A stretch of 64,000 nt of DNA. Origin: Thioalkalivibrio sp. ALJ12 (GTDB taxonomy: Bacteria > Pseudomonadota > Gammaproteobacteria > Ectothiorhodospirales > Ectothiorhodospiraceae). Below are positions 22,394-31,075 of the stretch, piece by piece (within the stretch, counting starts at the first letter, position 1; every line of letters begins with the position of its first letter). The stretch is taken from positions 744,001 to 808,000 of the forward strand of contig NZ_KB899538.1 of assembly GCF_000378305.1 (NCBI RefSeq). Direction: 5' to 3'. The position numbers were made by a program, and so were the translations under genes. The notes beneath the pieces were generated by a model. That model saw only the letters and a list, made by a program, of their open reading frames with translations. It searched no databases and was not told where the DNA came from.

Positions 22394-22974
22394 TGAATAT
22401 CAAGGAACTCAACGAGATCGACTTCAACAACATTGGTGAGGCGTCCTGGGCGGTAAAGGCGCTGATCCTGATCGTCATCGTTCTGGCCATCCTGGGGCTG
22501 TCCTATTACTTCTTCATCGGCGATCAGCGCACCGATCTGGAACGCGCCGAGAATCGCGAGGAGCAACTGCGCGCCGAATTCGAGGACAAGCAGCAGCGGG
22601 CCGCGAATCTCGGGGCCTACGAGGAACAGCTCGAAGAGATGGAGCGGATGTTTGCCTCGTTGCTGGAGCTCTTGCCGAGCAGCGCCGAGATCCCCAGCCT
22701 GCTGGTGGATATCTCGCAGACCGGCTTGCAGGCCGGGCTCGAGATCGAGCTGTTCGAGCCGCGCGGCGAAAACCGACGGGATTTCTATGCCGAGGTGCCG
22801 ATTCGGCTGCGGGTGCGCGGTGACTACGAGGATCTGGCCGAATTCGTCAGCGGGACCTCGGCGCTCCCGCGCGTCGTCACCATGCACGACATGCACATTC
22901 GTCGGGGCAATTCCGATAACGATCTGCTGATGGACGCCACTGCGCGCACCTACCGCTACCTGGAGGACCACTGA
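22393..22974 (+). CDS. pilO: type IV pilus assembly protein PilO, 193 aa
   Basis: Inner-membrane partner of PilN. A short cytoplasmic N-terminus precedes a membrane helix (AVKALILIVIVLAILGLSYY, ~17-36), then a coiled coil and a periplasmic ferredoxin-like fold ending in TARTYRYLEDH. The PilN-PilO heterodimer links PilM to the lipoprotein PilP. Start and stop codons overlap both neighbours, so translation is coupled. Confidence 0.94.
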   Translation: MNIKELNEIDFNNIGEASWAVKALILIVIVLAILGLSYYFFIGDQRTDLERAENREEQLRAEFEDKQQRAANLGAYEEQLEEMERMFASLLELLPSSAEIPSLLVDISQTGLQAGLEIELFEPRGENRRDFYAEVPIRLRVRGDYEDLAEFVSGTSALPRVVTMHDMHIRRGNSDNDLLMDATARTYRYLEDH

Positions 22975-23516
22975 TGCGGAACCCTGCACAGCGATCCCTG
23001 GGGGCGGCCCTTGCGCTGGGCCTGGTGGCCACATTCGGGTTGTCGGGTTGCGCCCCCGACAAGAGCGACCTGGAGCGCTACATTGCGGAGATCAATGAGC
23101 GTCCGGGCAGCGGTATCGACCCGATCCCGACGCTGGAGCCGCACGAGCCCTACTTGTATCCGGGGCACACCCGCTCCCCGTTCGATTCCTCCGTAATTGC
23201 GCAGCCCGAGCTGGCGGCAGCCCAGGGCGAGCCCGGCGACGCCGAGGTCGACCCGGATCGCCCCCGCGAATTCCTCGAGAGCTTCCCGCTGGATTCCTTG
23301 CGCATGGTGGGGTCGCTGGAGCAGGACGAGGTGCGTTATGCCCTGGTCCGTACCCCCGATCGGGGTATTCAGCGCGTGACAGTTGGCAATTACATGGGTG
23401 AAAACCACGGCCGTATCGTCGAGATCACAGCCACCCGGGTGAAGCTGGTCGAGGTGGTCCCGGACGCCTTCGGCGGGCACGTGGAACGCGAAAACTCCGT
23501 GGCGCTGGCCGACTAG
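22974..23516 (+). CDS. pilP: type IV pilus assembly lipoprotein PilP, 180 aa
   Basis: Periplasmic lipoprotein that bridges PilNO to the secretin PilQ. The signal peptide ends at a lipobox, GLSGC (~23-27). A disordered Pro-rich linker follows, then the C-terminal beta domain (FLESFPLDSLRMVGSL ... YALVRTPDRGIQRVTVGNYMGENHGRI). The DSLRMVGSL and GNYMGENHGRI motifs are diagnostic for PilP. Confidence 0.95.
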   Translation: MRNPAQRSLGAALALGLVATFGLSGCAPDKSDLERYIAEINERPGSGIDPIPTLEPHEPYLYPGHTRSPFDSSVIAQPELAAAQGEPGDAEVDPDRPREFLESFPLDSLRMVGSLEQDEVRYALVRTPDRGIQRVTVGNYMGENHGRIVEITATRVKLVEVVPDAFGGHVERENSVALAD

Positions 23517-23535
23517 CGGTTGGGGGAGCAGAACA

Positions 23536-25668
23536 ATGATGAACCGAATGGGCCGCAAGACCGGCAACAACTACAGGGGATTACACATGGGTTCTTCCAT
23601 GCGCGCGCTGGCGGGCACCGTGATGGCGGCTTTGCTGTTCATGGTTTCGCAGGGGGTGGCGGCGACCGAACTGGAAGAGATTCGGGCGGCCAGCATTAGC
23701 GGTGACCGGGTGCAGGTGAATCTGCGCTTTTCCGGGACTCCGCCCGAAGACGTGCGGGCCTTTGCCATCGACTCCCCGCCGCGGATCGCACTGGACCTGC
23801 CGGACGCTGGCAATGCGCTGCGCAGCCGCGAGACGGACCTCAATGTGGGCCCGCTGCTGACCGCCACGGCGGTCGAATCCGGTGATCGCACGCGCGTGGT
23901 GCTGAACCTGACCCAGCCCTCCGAGTACCAGACCCGGGTCGAGGGCAACAACCTGATCCTGACGCTGGGTCGCGGGGTTTCCGAGGCCGACAGCGATGTC
24001 CAGCAGGTGGTCGATCGTGCCGGCGAGCCCTCCGAACGGGCGACGCGCAGTGCGCGCCCGGTCGAGATTACCGGCATCGATTTTCGTCGCGGTTCCGAGG
24101 GCGAAGGCCGAGTCGAGATCGACCTGTCGCGCTCGGGGGCCGAGGTTAATGTGCGCGAGCAGGCGGGTAAGGTTGAACTGACATTCCCGCGCGCTCGTGT
24201 GGACGAATCCCTGGAGCGCCGATTGGACGTGCTCGATTTCGCCACACCGGTTCGCACCATCGACACCGTGGCCGAGCGCGAGCGTGTGCGCATGGAAGTG
24301 GGCGCGCATGGCGAATACGAAGTCCTCTCCTACCAGAGCGATCGCCGCTTTGTGCTGGAGGTGGCGCCGATTACCGAGGCGGAACGCGAGGCGCGGCGCC
24401 GCGAGGAGGAGCAGTTCGAGGGCGAGCGCCTGTCGCTGAATTTCCAGGATATCGAGGTGCGCTCGGTCCTGCAGCTGCTGGCTGACTTTACTGATCTCAA
24501 TATCGTGGTCAGCGATACCGTGGGTGGCAATATCACCTTGCGCCTGAACAACGTGCCCTGGGATCAGGCACTGGATATCATTCTGCGCTCGCGTGGTCTG
24601 GACAAGCGCATGGACGGGAACGTGCTCTACGTCGCCCCGAGCGAAGAGATTGCGGCGCGCGAACGCCTGGAGCTTGAGGCGCAGCGCGACCGCCAGGAAC
24701 TCGAGCCACTGCGCACCGAGTTCGTGCAGATCAACTTTGCCCAGGCCGAGCAGATCGCCTCGCTGATCCGCGGCGACGAGACCGGCCAGTTCCTGTCCGA
24801 TCGCGGCAGCATCACGATCGACAGCCGCACTAACACTCTGTTGGTGCAGGACACCCAGAACCGTATCGAGGATGTGCGGCGTCTGGTGCAGACGCTCGAC
24901 GTGCCCGTGCAACAGGTGCTGATCGAGACCCGCATTGTGATCGCGGAGGACACCTTCAATCGCGAACTGGGTGCACGCTTCGGCATTTCCGGAACGCGAG
25001 GGGATCGCCGTACTCGAGTGGGTGGTGCGGGTTCCATCGAGGGCGCTGATGCCGCCCGTGATGCAACGACGGCGGGGGTTGGGGGCATCGCGATTGGCGA
25101 TCGCCTGAACAGCTCGCTGCCCGCCAGTGGCAATGCGGGACAGGCCGGGATCAGTATCCTGCGGAGCGGAGTGCTGCTCGATCTCGAACTGTCGGCCCTG
25201 CAGGTTGAAGGCCGCGGGGAGATCATCTCCAGTCCGCGTGTGATCACGGCCAACGGCCAGACGGCGTCCATCAAGCAGGGTGAGGAGATCCCGTATCAGG
25301 AGGCCACCGCCTCTGGTGCCACCTCCACCCAGTTTATCGAGGCGGTGCTGTCCACCGAGGTGACGCCGCAGATCACGCCGAACGGTAACGTGATTCTCGA
25401 TATCAACGTGACCAAGGACGAGCCCAGTCAGCGCGAGGTACTGGGTGTGCCGGGGATCAACAAGCGCGAAGTCCAGACCCAGGTGTTCGTCGGTAACGGC
25501 GAGACGGTTGTGCTCGGTGGCGTCTACGAGATCGACAGCCGTACCAACCTCGAAAAGGTGCCGTTCTTCGGCGATATCCCGTTCCTGGGCAACCTCTTCC
25601 GCAATCGTTCGACCCAGAATACCAAGGCGGAGTTGCTCATCTTCGTGACGCCGCGCGTTCTCGACTGA
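23536..25668 (+). CDS. pilQ: type IV pilus secretin PilQ, 710 aa
   Basis: Outer-membrane secretin through which the pilus passes. A signal peptide (the likely mature start is after GVAAT, ~45) is followed by two AMIN-type domains (~45-280) that bind peptidoglycan, then STN/N0 (LSLNFQDIEVRSVLQLLADF, ~300), an N1 secretin domain and the C-terminal secretin core with VEGRGEIISSPRVITANGQTA and a beta-lip (VPFFGDIPFLGNLFR) near the end. Several Met codons (23536, 23539, 23587) could start it; the N-terminus is not settled. A strong terminator follows at 25691. Confidence 0.95.
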   Translation: MMNRMGRKTGNNYRGLHMGSSMRALAGTVMAALLFMVSQGVAATELEEIRAASISGDRVQVNLRFSGTPPEDVRAFAIDSPPRIALDLPDAGNALRSRETDLNVGPLLTATAVESGDRTRVVLNLTQPSEYQTRVEGNNLILTLGRGVSEADSDVQQVVDRAGEPSERATRSARPVEITGIDFRRGSEGEGRVEIDLSRSGAEVNVREQAGKVELTFPRARVDESLERRLDVLDFATPVRTIDTVAERERVRMEVGAHGEYEVLSYQSDRRFVLEVAPITEAEREARRREEEQFEGERLSLNFQDIEVRSVLQLLADFTDLNIVVSDTVGGNITLRLNNVPWDQALDIILRSRGLDKRMDGNVLYVAPSEEIAARERLELEAQRDRQELEPLRTEFVQINFAQAEQIASLIRGDETGQFLSDRGSITIDSRTNTLLVQDTQNRIEDVRRLVQTLDVPVQQVLIETRIVIAEDTFNRELGARFGISGTRGDRRTRVGGAGSIEGADAARDATTAGVGGIAIGDRLNSSLPASGNAGQAGISILRSGVLLDLELSALQVEGRGEIISSPRVITANGQTASIKQGEEIPYQEATASGATSTQFIEAVLSTEVTPQITPNGNVILDINVTKDEPSQREVLGVPGINKREVQTQVFVGNGETVVLGGVYEIDSRTNLEKVPFFGDIPFLGNLFRNRSTQNTKAELLIFVTPRVLD

Positions 25669-25690
25669 CTACTGAATGCGCATTGGCAGG

Positions 25691-25720
25691 AAAAGCCGGG
25701 GCCTGTCCCCGGCTTTTCTT
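25691..25720 (+). terminator. rho-independent terminator after pilQ
   Basis: 11-bp stem AAAAGCCGGGG / CCCCGGCTTTT (25691-25701 and 25707-25717) with a 5-nt loop, followed by CTTT. It lies between pilQ and aroK, so aroK probably has only partial read-through from the pil promoter. Confidence 0.8.
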
Positions 25721-25749
25721 TGTCCAGCGAGGCCAGTAGCCTTGCCGCC

Positions 25750-26292
25750 ATGCAGAACATTGTCCTGGTAGGGCCCATGGGGGCCGGCAAGAGCACAATC
25801 GGGCGCGGGCTGGCGGGGCTGCTGCGGCGCCCGTTCTTCGACACCGATCAGGAGATCCAGCGGCGTACCGGCGTGGATATACCCACGATCTTCGAGTTCG
25901 AGGGCGAGGCGGGTTTTCGCAAGCGCGAGTCGGCGATGCTGCAATCGCTACTAGAACGCGATGGAGCGGTAATCGCCACAGGCGGCGGAATCGTCGAGCG
26001 CCCGGAGAACCGTGACCTCCTGCGCGAGCACTTCGTGATCTACCTGCGCGTCCCGGTGGACGAGCAGTTCCGGCGCACGCGCCGCAATCGCAAACGCCCC
26101 CTGCTGAACGAGGTGGCAGACCCACGGGCCAAGCTGCAGGAGCTGTTCGAGCGCCGTGATCCGCTTTATCGGGAGATTGCGAGCATGACACTGGAGGGAC
26201 GGGGACGACGCGTGCGCGATGCCGTTCGCGGGGTCTGTGATGCCCTCAAGGTCCAGCGTCCGGATCTGTGCCAGCCCCGTTCAGAGGGCTGA
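25750..26292 (+). CDS. aroK: shikimate kinase AroK, 180 aa
   Basis: Phosphorylates shikimate at the 3-hydroxyl with ATP. The P-loop GPMGAGKST is at ~8-16; the shikimate-binding DTDQEIQRRTG is near 34, GGG in ATGGGIVE near 80, and the lid Arg in RNRKRPLL. The ATG at 25750 (MQNIVLVG) is preferred; an upstream TTG at 25720 lies inside the terminator and is unlikely. It keeps the ancestral position after pilQ but has lost aroB as its downstream neighbour. Confidence 0.95.
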   Translation: MQNIVLVGPMGAGKSTIGRGLAGLLRRPFFDTDQEIQRRTGVDIPTIFEFEGEAGFRKRESAMLQSLLERDGAVIATGGGIVERPENRDLLREHFVIYLRVPVDEQFRRTRRNRKRPLLNEVADPRAKLQELFERRDPLYREIASMTLEGRGRRVRDAVRGVCDALKVQRPDLCQPRSEG

Positions 26293-26319
26293 GTCTTTCG
26301 CGCCAGAACCGCTTGCACG

Positions 26320-26757
26320 TCAGTGTCGGGTGGAGCCGCCCCCATCCGGCACGAACATCCCCTGCTGCGAGGGCGGTGCGCGGCGTCCGTGCGAGGCATG
26401 GTGAAACTGGAGTCGCCAGCTATCGCCGCTGCGGCGCCAGGTCTGGCTGATCAGGATGGTCCCGGTGGCCGCGACATCGCCGGGGCGGGTAATTGCCTCC
26501 TCGATCACGAGACTCAGGCTTTCGGTCGTTTCCTGGCGCCCGACGATGCGCGGCTCGATCCCGATATTCAGCTCGCGTGCGAATACCAGTAGCCAGCTCT
26601 CCATCACCTCGGAAACCCCGCGATGCGCGCGTGGGCTGCCCGGGTGCACGCAGACGATATCCGGGCGTTCTGCCCATAACCGCATCATCCGCTCAATGTC
26701 CGCGGCACGAAAGGCCTCGTAGTAGGCCGCCAGGCGTTCGTCGCTCGCCCCGCCCAT
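26320..26757 (-). CDS. SnoaL / NTF2-like fold protein, 145 aa (second of a tandem pair)
   Basis: Small cone-shaped NTF2-like fold; no catalytic role is assignable. The start MGGASDERLAAYYEAFRAADIERMMRLWAE follows the previous gene's stop in a TGA/ATG overlap, so it is translationally coupled. Residues ~35-45 (DIVCVHPGSPRAH) and the end (WRLQFHHASHG) match the neighbouring paralogue, which points to tandem duplication. Similar stress- or detoxification-associated proteins are known, but the function here is not established. Confidence 0.82.
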   Translation of the reverse strand: MGGASDERLAAYYEAFRAADIERMMRLWAERPDIVCVHPGSPRAHRGVSEVMESWLLVFARELNIGIEPRIVGRQETTESLSLVIEEAITRPGDVAATGTILISQTWRRSGDSWRLQFHHASHGRRAPPSQQGMFVPDGGGSTRH

Positions 26758-27167
26758 CAGTGCACCCGTCCTGTATCCCAGGCCGGCGGCGGGTCGGGAT
26801 CGGGGCTGGCATGATGCAGGAACATCCGCCAGCTCTCGCCCTCGAGGCGGTAACCATTCGTGGCCAACATCACGCCGCGGCGTTCGCCGCTGACGTAGAG
26901 GTTTTCGCGCAGGGTGTGGATCACCAGGTCCTGCCCCGGGATGATGTTCAGCTCGGTGCGGTGGATCACGACGCCTCGCATGTTCGGCAGGATGTCGTCC
27001 CAGCTCTCGAGGATGACGTCGGTCCCGAGCAGGCGCTCGCCCCCGGGGTGAATACAGACGCATTCGGGACTGTCCAGCCAGATCGTGCGCATGGCGTCGG
27101 AGTCGCCTGCTTGAAAGGCCTCGTAGAACGCCGCCTCGGCGGTTTCCGGGGAGGGGAAGGTTGCCAT
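26757..27167 (-). CDS. SnoaL / NTF2-like fold protein, 136 aa (first of a tandem pair)
   Basis: Paralogue of the next gene: helix AEAAFYEAFQAGDSDAMRTIW, then ECVCIHPGGERL and the C-terminal WRMFLHHASPDPD. The ATG at 27167 (MATFPSPET) is chosen over a much longer upstream frame because it is where NTF2-like similarity to the partner starts. It overlaps the next gene as ATGA. It is divergent from the PfkB-family gene, with a 115-bp spacer. Confidence 0.8.
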   Translation of the reverse strand: MATFPSPETAEAAFYEAFQAGDSDAMRTIWLDSPECVCIHPGGERLLGTDVILESWDDILPNMRGVVIHRTELNIIPGQDLVIHTLRENLYVSGERRGVMLATNGYRLEGESWRMFLHHASPDPDPPPAWDTGRVH

Positions 27168-27282
27168 GCCGCTCGTCGTGATCGGGTGAGGCCACATTGT
27201 CGCAGGCTGTCGTCGGGATGTCGCGGATGACGCCGGGCTTCGCGGCCCGCACAATACAGCCCGGTCGAATGACGAGAGCAGC

Positions 27283-28161
27283 ATGGCGCGCATCCTGACA
27301 ACGGGCATTGCAACCCTGGATCACACTCTGGACGTCGAGCGCTATCCGCGCGAGGACGACGAAATTCGCGCCCTGGCCAGCTCCTCTCAGCCAGGGGGCA
27401 ACGCGACCAACACTGCCCGCATCCTTGCGCAGTTCGGTCATCGTGCGGCCCTGGCCGCCGTGTTCGCGGAGGATGGGTCGGGTGACTGGCTGCGGGAACG
27501 CCTTGAGGCGAGCGGCGTCGATACAGGCGCGTGTGTGCGGCACCCGGGCGCGACCCCGACCTCGCATATCCTGCGTTCGCGCGACTCGGGTAGCCGTACC
27601 ATCGTGCACCACCGCGACCTGCCCGAGCTGAGTGCAGCCGATCTGAGGCGGATCGCGTGGGAGGAGTACGACTGGCTGCATTTCGAGGGGCGCCAGCCGG
27701 AGACCTTGCGCGAGATTCTGCCCCGGGTCCGCGAAGCCGTAACGGACCAACCGATCTCACTGGAACTGGAGAAGCGACGCCCGGGTCTGGAGGCGTGTCT
27801 CGAGTGGGCCGATGTCCTGATGCTGTCGCGGGACTGGGCGCAGGGAATTGCGGCACGCCCTGACGAGGCCGCGGCCGAACTGGCCCGCCGTTACCCCGGG
27901 CGTATCGTAACCGTGACGGCCGGAGCCGAGGGGGCCTGGCTCGCACAGGATGAACTACAGGTCTATTGCGCGCCCACCCCGGGTTTGCGTGTCGTCGACA
28001 GCGTGGGAGCTGGCGATACCTTCAATGCCGGGCTGATCAATGCACTGGTCTCGGGCGAGCCCCCCGAACAGGCGCTCGTGGCGGCCGTGCGCCTGGCGGA
28101 ATGCAAGCTCCAGCAGGCGGGATTCGATGGCCTGGCCGCCGCTGCCGTCGCACGCCCTTAG
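27283..28161 (+). CDS. PfkB-family carbohydrate kinase, 292 aa
   Basis: Ribokinase-fold sugar kinase. The N-terminal sugar-binding region is PGGNATNTARILAQFGH (~38-54). The C-terminal PfkB signature VVDSVGAGDTFNAGLINAL (~243-261) holds the catalytic Asp. The order of motifs resembles ketohexokinase-like members; the substrate cannot be told from sequence. It is convergent with tlpA, and the two stop codons share bases (TTAG at 28158-28161), so no terminator can lie between them. Confidence 0.85.
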   Translation: MARILTTGIATLDHTLDVERYPREDDEIRALASSSQPGGNATNTARILAQFGHRAALAAVFAEDGSGDWLRERLEASGVDTGACVRHPGATPTSHILRSRDSGSRTIVHHRDLPELSAADLRRIAWEEYDWLHFEGRQPETLREILPRVREAVTDQPISLELEKRRPGLEACLEWADVLMLSRDWAQGIAARPDEAAAELARRYPGRIVTVTAGAEGAWLAQDELQVYCAPTPGLRVVDSVGAGDTFNAGLINALVSGEPPEQALVAAVRLAECKLQQAGFDGLAAAAVARP

Positions 28162-28724
28162 AGGTAATCGTCCAGCCAGGCCTGCAGGTCTTCTTCCTCG
28201 ACCTCGCCGCGATGGGTGTCACGGATAATGCCATCGCGGTCGATCAGCACCGTGTAGGGCAGTGCGCCGATGCGGTTTCCGTACTTGCGACCGACTTCCA
28301 CGGCCTCGTCCTGGCCGATCAGGATCGGAAATTCGATCCCGAAGTCATCGACGAAGTGCTGGGTTGCGCTGAGTTCGTCCACGGCGACGGCGACGATGGT
28401 GAAGCCATCGTCCCGATGCTCTTCCCAGGTCTCCTGGAACAACGGCATCTCTTTCTTGCACGGCGGGCACCACGTCGCCCAGAAGTTGAGCACGATCAGG
28501 TCGCCATCCCACTCGCTCAGCTGGCGGTCGTTACCGTCCAGATCTGGAAGGGTGAAGTCGATGCGGCGGTCACCCTGGGCCTCTTCGGCGGCGGCCTCCG
28601 CGGCTTCGCCCCCATTTGCCTCGGCGGTATCCATTTCCGGTGTCGGTTCCTCGCAGCCGGCCAGCAGGAGGGCACCGGCGGCGGCAAGGGCGATCCAGCC
28701 AAATGTGTGCGAGCGATGCTTCAT
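28158..28724 (-). CDS. TlpA-like thioredoxin-fold lipoprotein, 188 aa
   Basis: Periplasmic thiol-disulfide oxidoreductase tethered by lipid. A signal peptide ends at lipobox LLLAGC (~19-24). An acidic Ala/Glu linker (~25-50) is followed by an AhpC/TlpA-type redoxin domain with the active site FWATWCPPCKKEMPLF (~84-99) and the cis-Pro loop ALPYTVLID. The start overlaps the dsbD stop (ATGA), so DsbD is the probable electron donor. CcmG/TlpA relatives act in cytochrome c or oxidase maturation; the target here is unknown. Confidence 0.88.
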   Translation of the reverse strand: MKHRSHTFGWIALAAAGALLLAGCEEPTPEMDTAEANGGEAAEAAAEEAQGDRRIDFTLPDLDGNDRQLSEWDGDLIVLNFWATWCPPCKKEMPLFQETWEEHRDDGFTIVAVAVDELSATQHFVDDFGIEFPILIGQDEAVEVGRKYGNRIGALPYTVLIDRDGIIRDTHRGEVEEEDLQAWLDDYL

Positions 28725-31075
28725 GGCGTCACCCCGAGCGCATTTTCTACATGGGCCAGGAAGCGGTCGGCGTTCAGGTAGCCCACGTTGCGATAGTTGC
28801 GCAACTCGTTGCCGTCGGAATCCCAGAAGATCATCGCGGGCGGCCCGAACAGGTTGAACTCGCGCATCAGGTTGCGGTGCTCGGAGGTGTTGTCGGTCAC
28901 ATCCACCTTGAGCAGGTGCACGTCCGCCATCGCACTGATCACGCGCTGGTCCTGGAAGGTCGTCCGTTCCAGGCGCACACAGTCCACGCACCAGTCGGCA
29001 TAGAAGTCCAGGAACACCGGCTGGTTGTTGTTCTGGGCCTGTTCCAGCTCGCGTTCCAGGTCATCGAGGCTGTCGATGTAGGTGAACTCCATCTCCGTGG
29101 GGCCGGAGCGTTCGCCACTGGCCGTCATCGTCGGCTGGTTGAGTGTGGCCAGCGGGCGGAAGACGTCCTTGCCGCCGGTGGCCGCGCCCAGCATCAGCAG
29201 GATGCCGTAGATCAGAAGGACTACACCCAGGCCCTTCCACAGCGTGTACCAGCCCGAACTTCCCTCCGGCAGGGTGCGCAGCGCGCCCATGTACACCGCC
29301 GTCACGATCAGCAGGATGGCCCACAGGAACATCGCCAGCTCGCCCGGGATCACCCGTTCGAGCAGCCAGATCCCGATCGCCAGCAGACCCACACCGAATA
29401 CCGCCTTGATGGTGTCCATCCACGGGCCGGCCTTCGGCAGCAGGCGGCCGGCCGAGGTGCCGATCACCAGCAGCGGGGCACCCATGCCCATACTCAGGGA
29501 GAACAGGGCGATGCCACCCAGGACGGCGTCACCGGTATGGCTGATGTAGAGCAGGGCGCCAATCAACGGCGCGGTCACGCACGGGCCGACGATCAGGGCC
29601 GAGAGGAAGCCCATGATCCCGGCGCCCATGTAGGTGCCGCCTTCCTGACGGTTGCTGATCTGCGACAGCTTGCTCTGCACGCCGGCCGGCATCTGTAGTT
29701 CGTAGAAGCCGAACATCGACATCGCCAGCGCAATGAAGATCGCCACGAACGTGCCGATGATCCAGGGGTTCTGGAAGGCCGCCTGCAGGTTGGCCCCGGC
29801 CAGGCCCGCGAATACCCCGGCGATGGTGTAGGTCAGTGCCATCGCCAGCACGAACACCAGCGAGATCAGGAATGCCTTGCGGGTGGTCAGGTTCTTCTGC
29901 CCGATGATGATATTCGACAGGATCGGGATCATCGGGAATACGCAGGGGGTGAACGTCAGCAGCAGCCCGAAGCCGAAGAAGGCCAGGGCCACCAGCCAGA
30001 TCTGACCATCGGCCAGCTGGGCCGCGATGCGGTCCTGCTGGGTGACGGGGGCGGCCGCCTCGTCGTCCTCTTCCGGGGCGGCATCGGTGGTCTCGATCTC
30101 GTCCAGGGCTTCGTCGCCGGTCTCCGGCAGGGCGTCTTCGTCGGCCTCTGCGGCCAGGTCGGAGTCGAAGCTGACCGAGACCTCCTGGGTCAGCGGCGGG
30201 TAGCACACGCCCCCGTCCCAGCAGCCCTGGTAGTCAATCGCCAGGGTGATCTCGGAGACGTCGTCCGCGTCGCGCAGTATCGGGACCAGGATCTCGACCT
30301 GGTCGCGATAGATCTCGGTCTCGCCGAAGAACTCGTCCTCGTGACGTTCGCCCTCGGGCGGGTTGACCGGTCCCAGCTCGATCCCGTCGCCCTCGGCGAT
30401 GCGCACGTCGAGCTGGTCGCGGTAGAGGTAGTAGTCCTCGGCGATTTCGAAACGCAGGATGACCGCATTCTGGCTGATGGCCTCGAGCGAGGCGGCGAAG
30501 GCCTCTTCCGGCTCGAGCAGGTCGTCGGCGGCACCCAGGTCGCCGGAGAGGTCGCCCATCTCGTCCAGGGCGCTGCGCTCCTCATCGACGGCTTCGTCTT
30601 CGGTCGCCTCTTCACCGTTCTCGCCCGGCAGGCCCGGGAGCTCCAGCGATACGGTCTGGAAGTGGGGCGGATAGCACACGCCGAGGTCGGCGCAACCCTG
30701 CGAGCGCGCGGTCAGTTCGATCTCGGTGCTTTCAGCCGCGAGGATCGGAAGCTCGATGCTGATCTCGTCGCGATAGGTCTCGACCTCGCCGAAGAACTCG
30801 TCGGTCTTCTTCTCGCCGTCGGGGATGTTCGGTTCGCCGAGCTCCAACCCTTCGCTCTCGGGTTCGAACTCGAACTGCTCGCGGTACATGTAGTAGCCGT
30901 CCGCGATCTCCCAGGTCAGGCGGATCGTGTCGGCGTCAATGGCCTCCGCGCTCAGGCTGAACGCATCATCCGGGTCCAGCAGATCGTCATCGAAGATGGC
31001 GTTCGCCAGGGCCGGGGTCAGCAGGAACGCGACCAGGAAGGTCGCCAGCCAGTTGCGCAGATTCAGGAGGTGCAT
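28721..31075 (-). CDS. dsbD: thiol:disulfide interchange protein DsbD with duplicated alpha domain, 784 aa
   Basis: Passes reducing power from cytoplasmic thioredoxin across the membrane to periplasmic partners. After a signal peptide come two tandem DsbD-alpha domains: ~30-150 with QGCADLGVCYPP and ~190-315 with QGCWDGGVCYPP; each has the cysteine pair. A linker precedes eight membrane segments (~350-610), including the beta-domain cysteines in LTFTPCVFPMIP and GPCVTAPLIG. The C-terminal thioredoxin gamma domain has YADWCVDCVRLE (~690). Usual DsbD is near 570-600 aa; the extra length is the second alpha domain. It overlaps cutA by 13 bp and tlpA by 4 bp. Confidence 0.93.
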   Translation of the reverse strand: MHLLNLRNWLATFLVAFLLTPALANAIFDDDLLDPDDAFSLSAEAIDADTIRLTWEIADGYYMYREQFEFEPESEGLELGEPNIPDGEKKTDEFFGEVETYRDEISIELPILAAESTEIELTARSQGCADLGVCYPPHFQTVSLELPGLPGENGEEATEDEAVDEERSALDEMGDLSGDLGAADDLLEPEEAFAASLEAISQNAVILRFEIAEDYYLYRDQLDVRIAEGDGIELGPVNPPEGERHEDEFFGETEIYRDQVEILVPILRDADDVSEITLAIDYQGCWDGGVCYPPLTQEVSVSFDSDLAAEADEDALPETGDEALDEIETTDAAPEEDDEAAAPVTQQDRIAAQLADGQIWLVALAFFGFGLLLTFTPCVFPMIPILSNIIIGQKNLTTRKAFLISLVFVLAMALTYTIAGVFAGLAGANLQAAFQNPWIIGTFVAIFIALAMSMFGFYELQMPAGVQSKLSQISNRQEGGTYMGAGIMGFLSALIVGPCVTAPLIGALLYISHTGDAVLGGIALFSLSMGMGAPLLVIGTSAGRLLPKAGPWMDTIKAVFGVGLLAIGIWLLERVIPGELAMFLWAILLIVTAVYMGALRTLPEGSSGWYTLWKGLGVVLLIYGILLMLGAATGGKDVFRPLATLNQPTMTASGERSGPTEMEFTYIDSLDDLERELEQAQNNNQPVFLDFYADWCVDCVRLERTTFQDQRVISAMADVHLLKVDVTDNTSEHRNLMREFNLFGPPAMIFWDSDGNELRNYRNVGYLNADRFLAHVENALGVTP

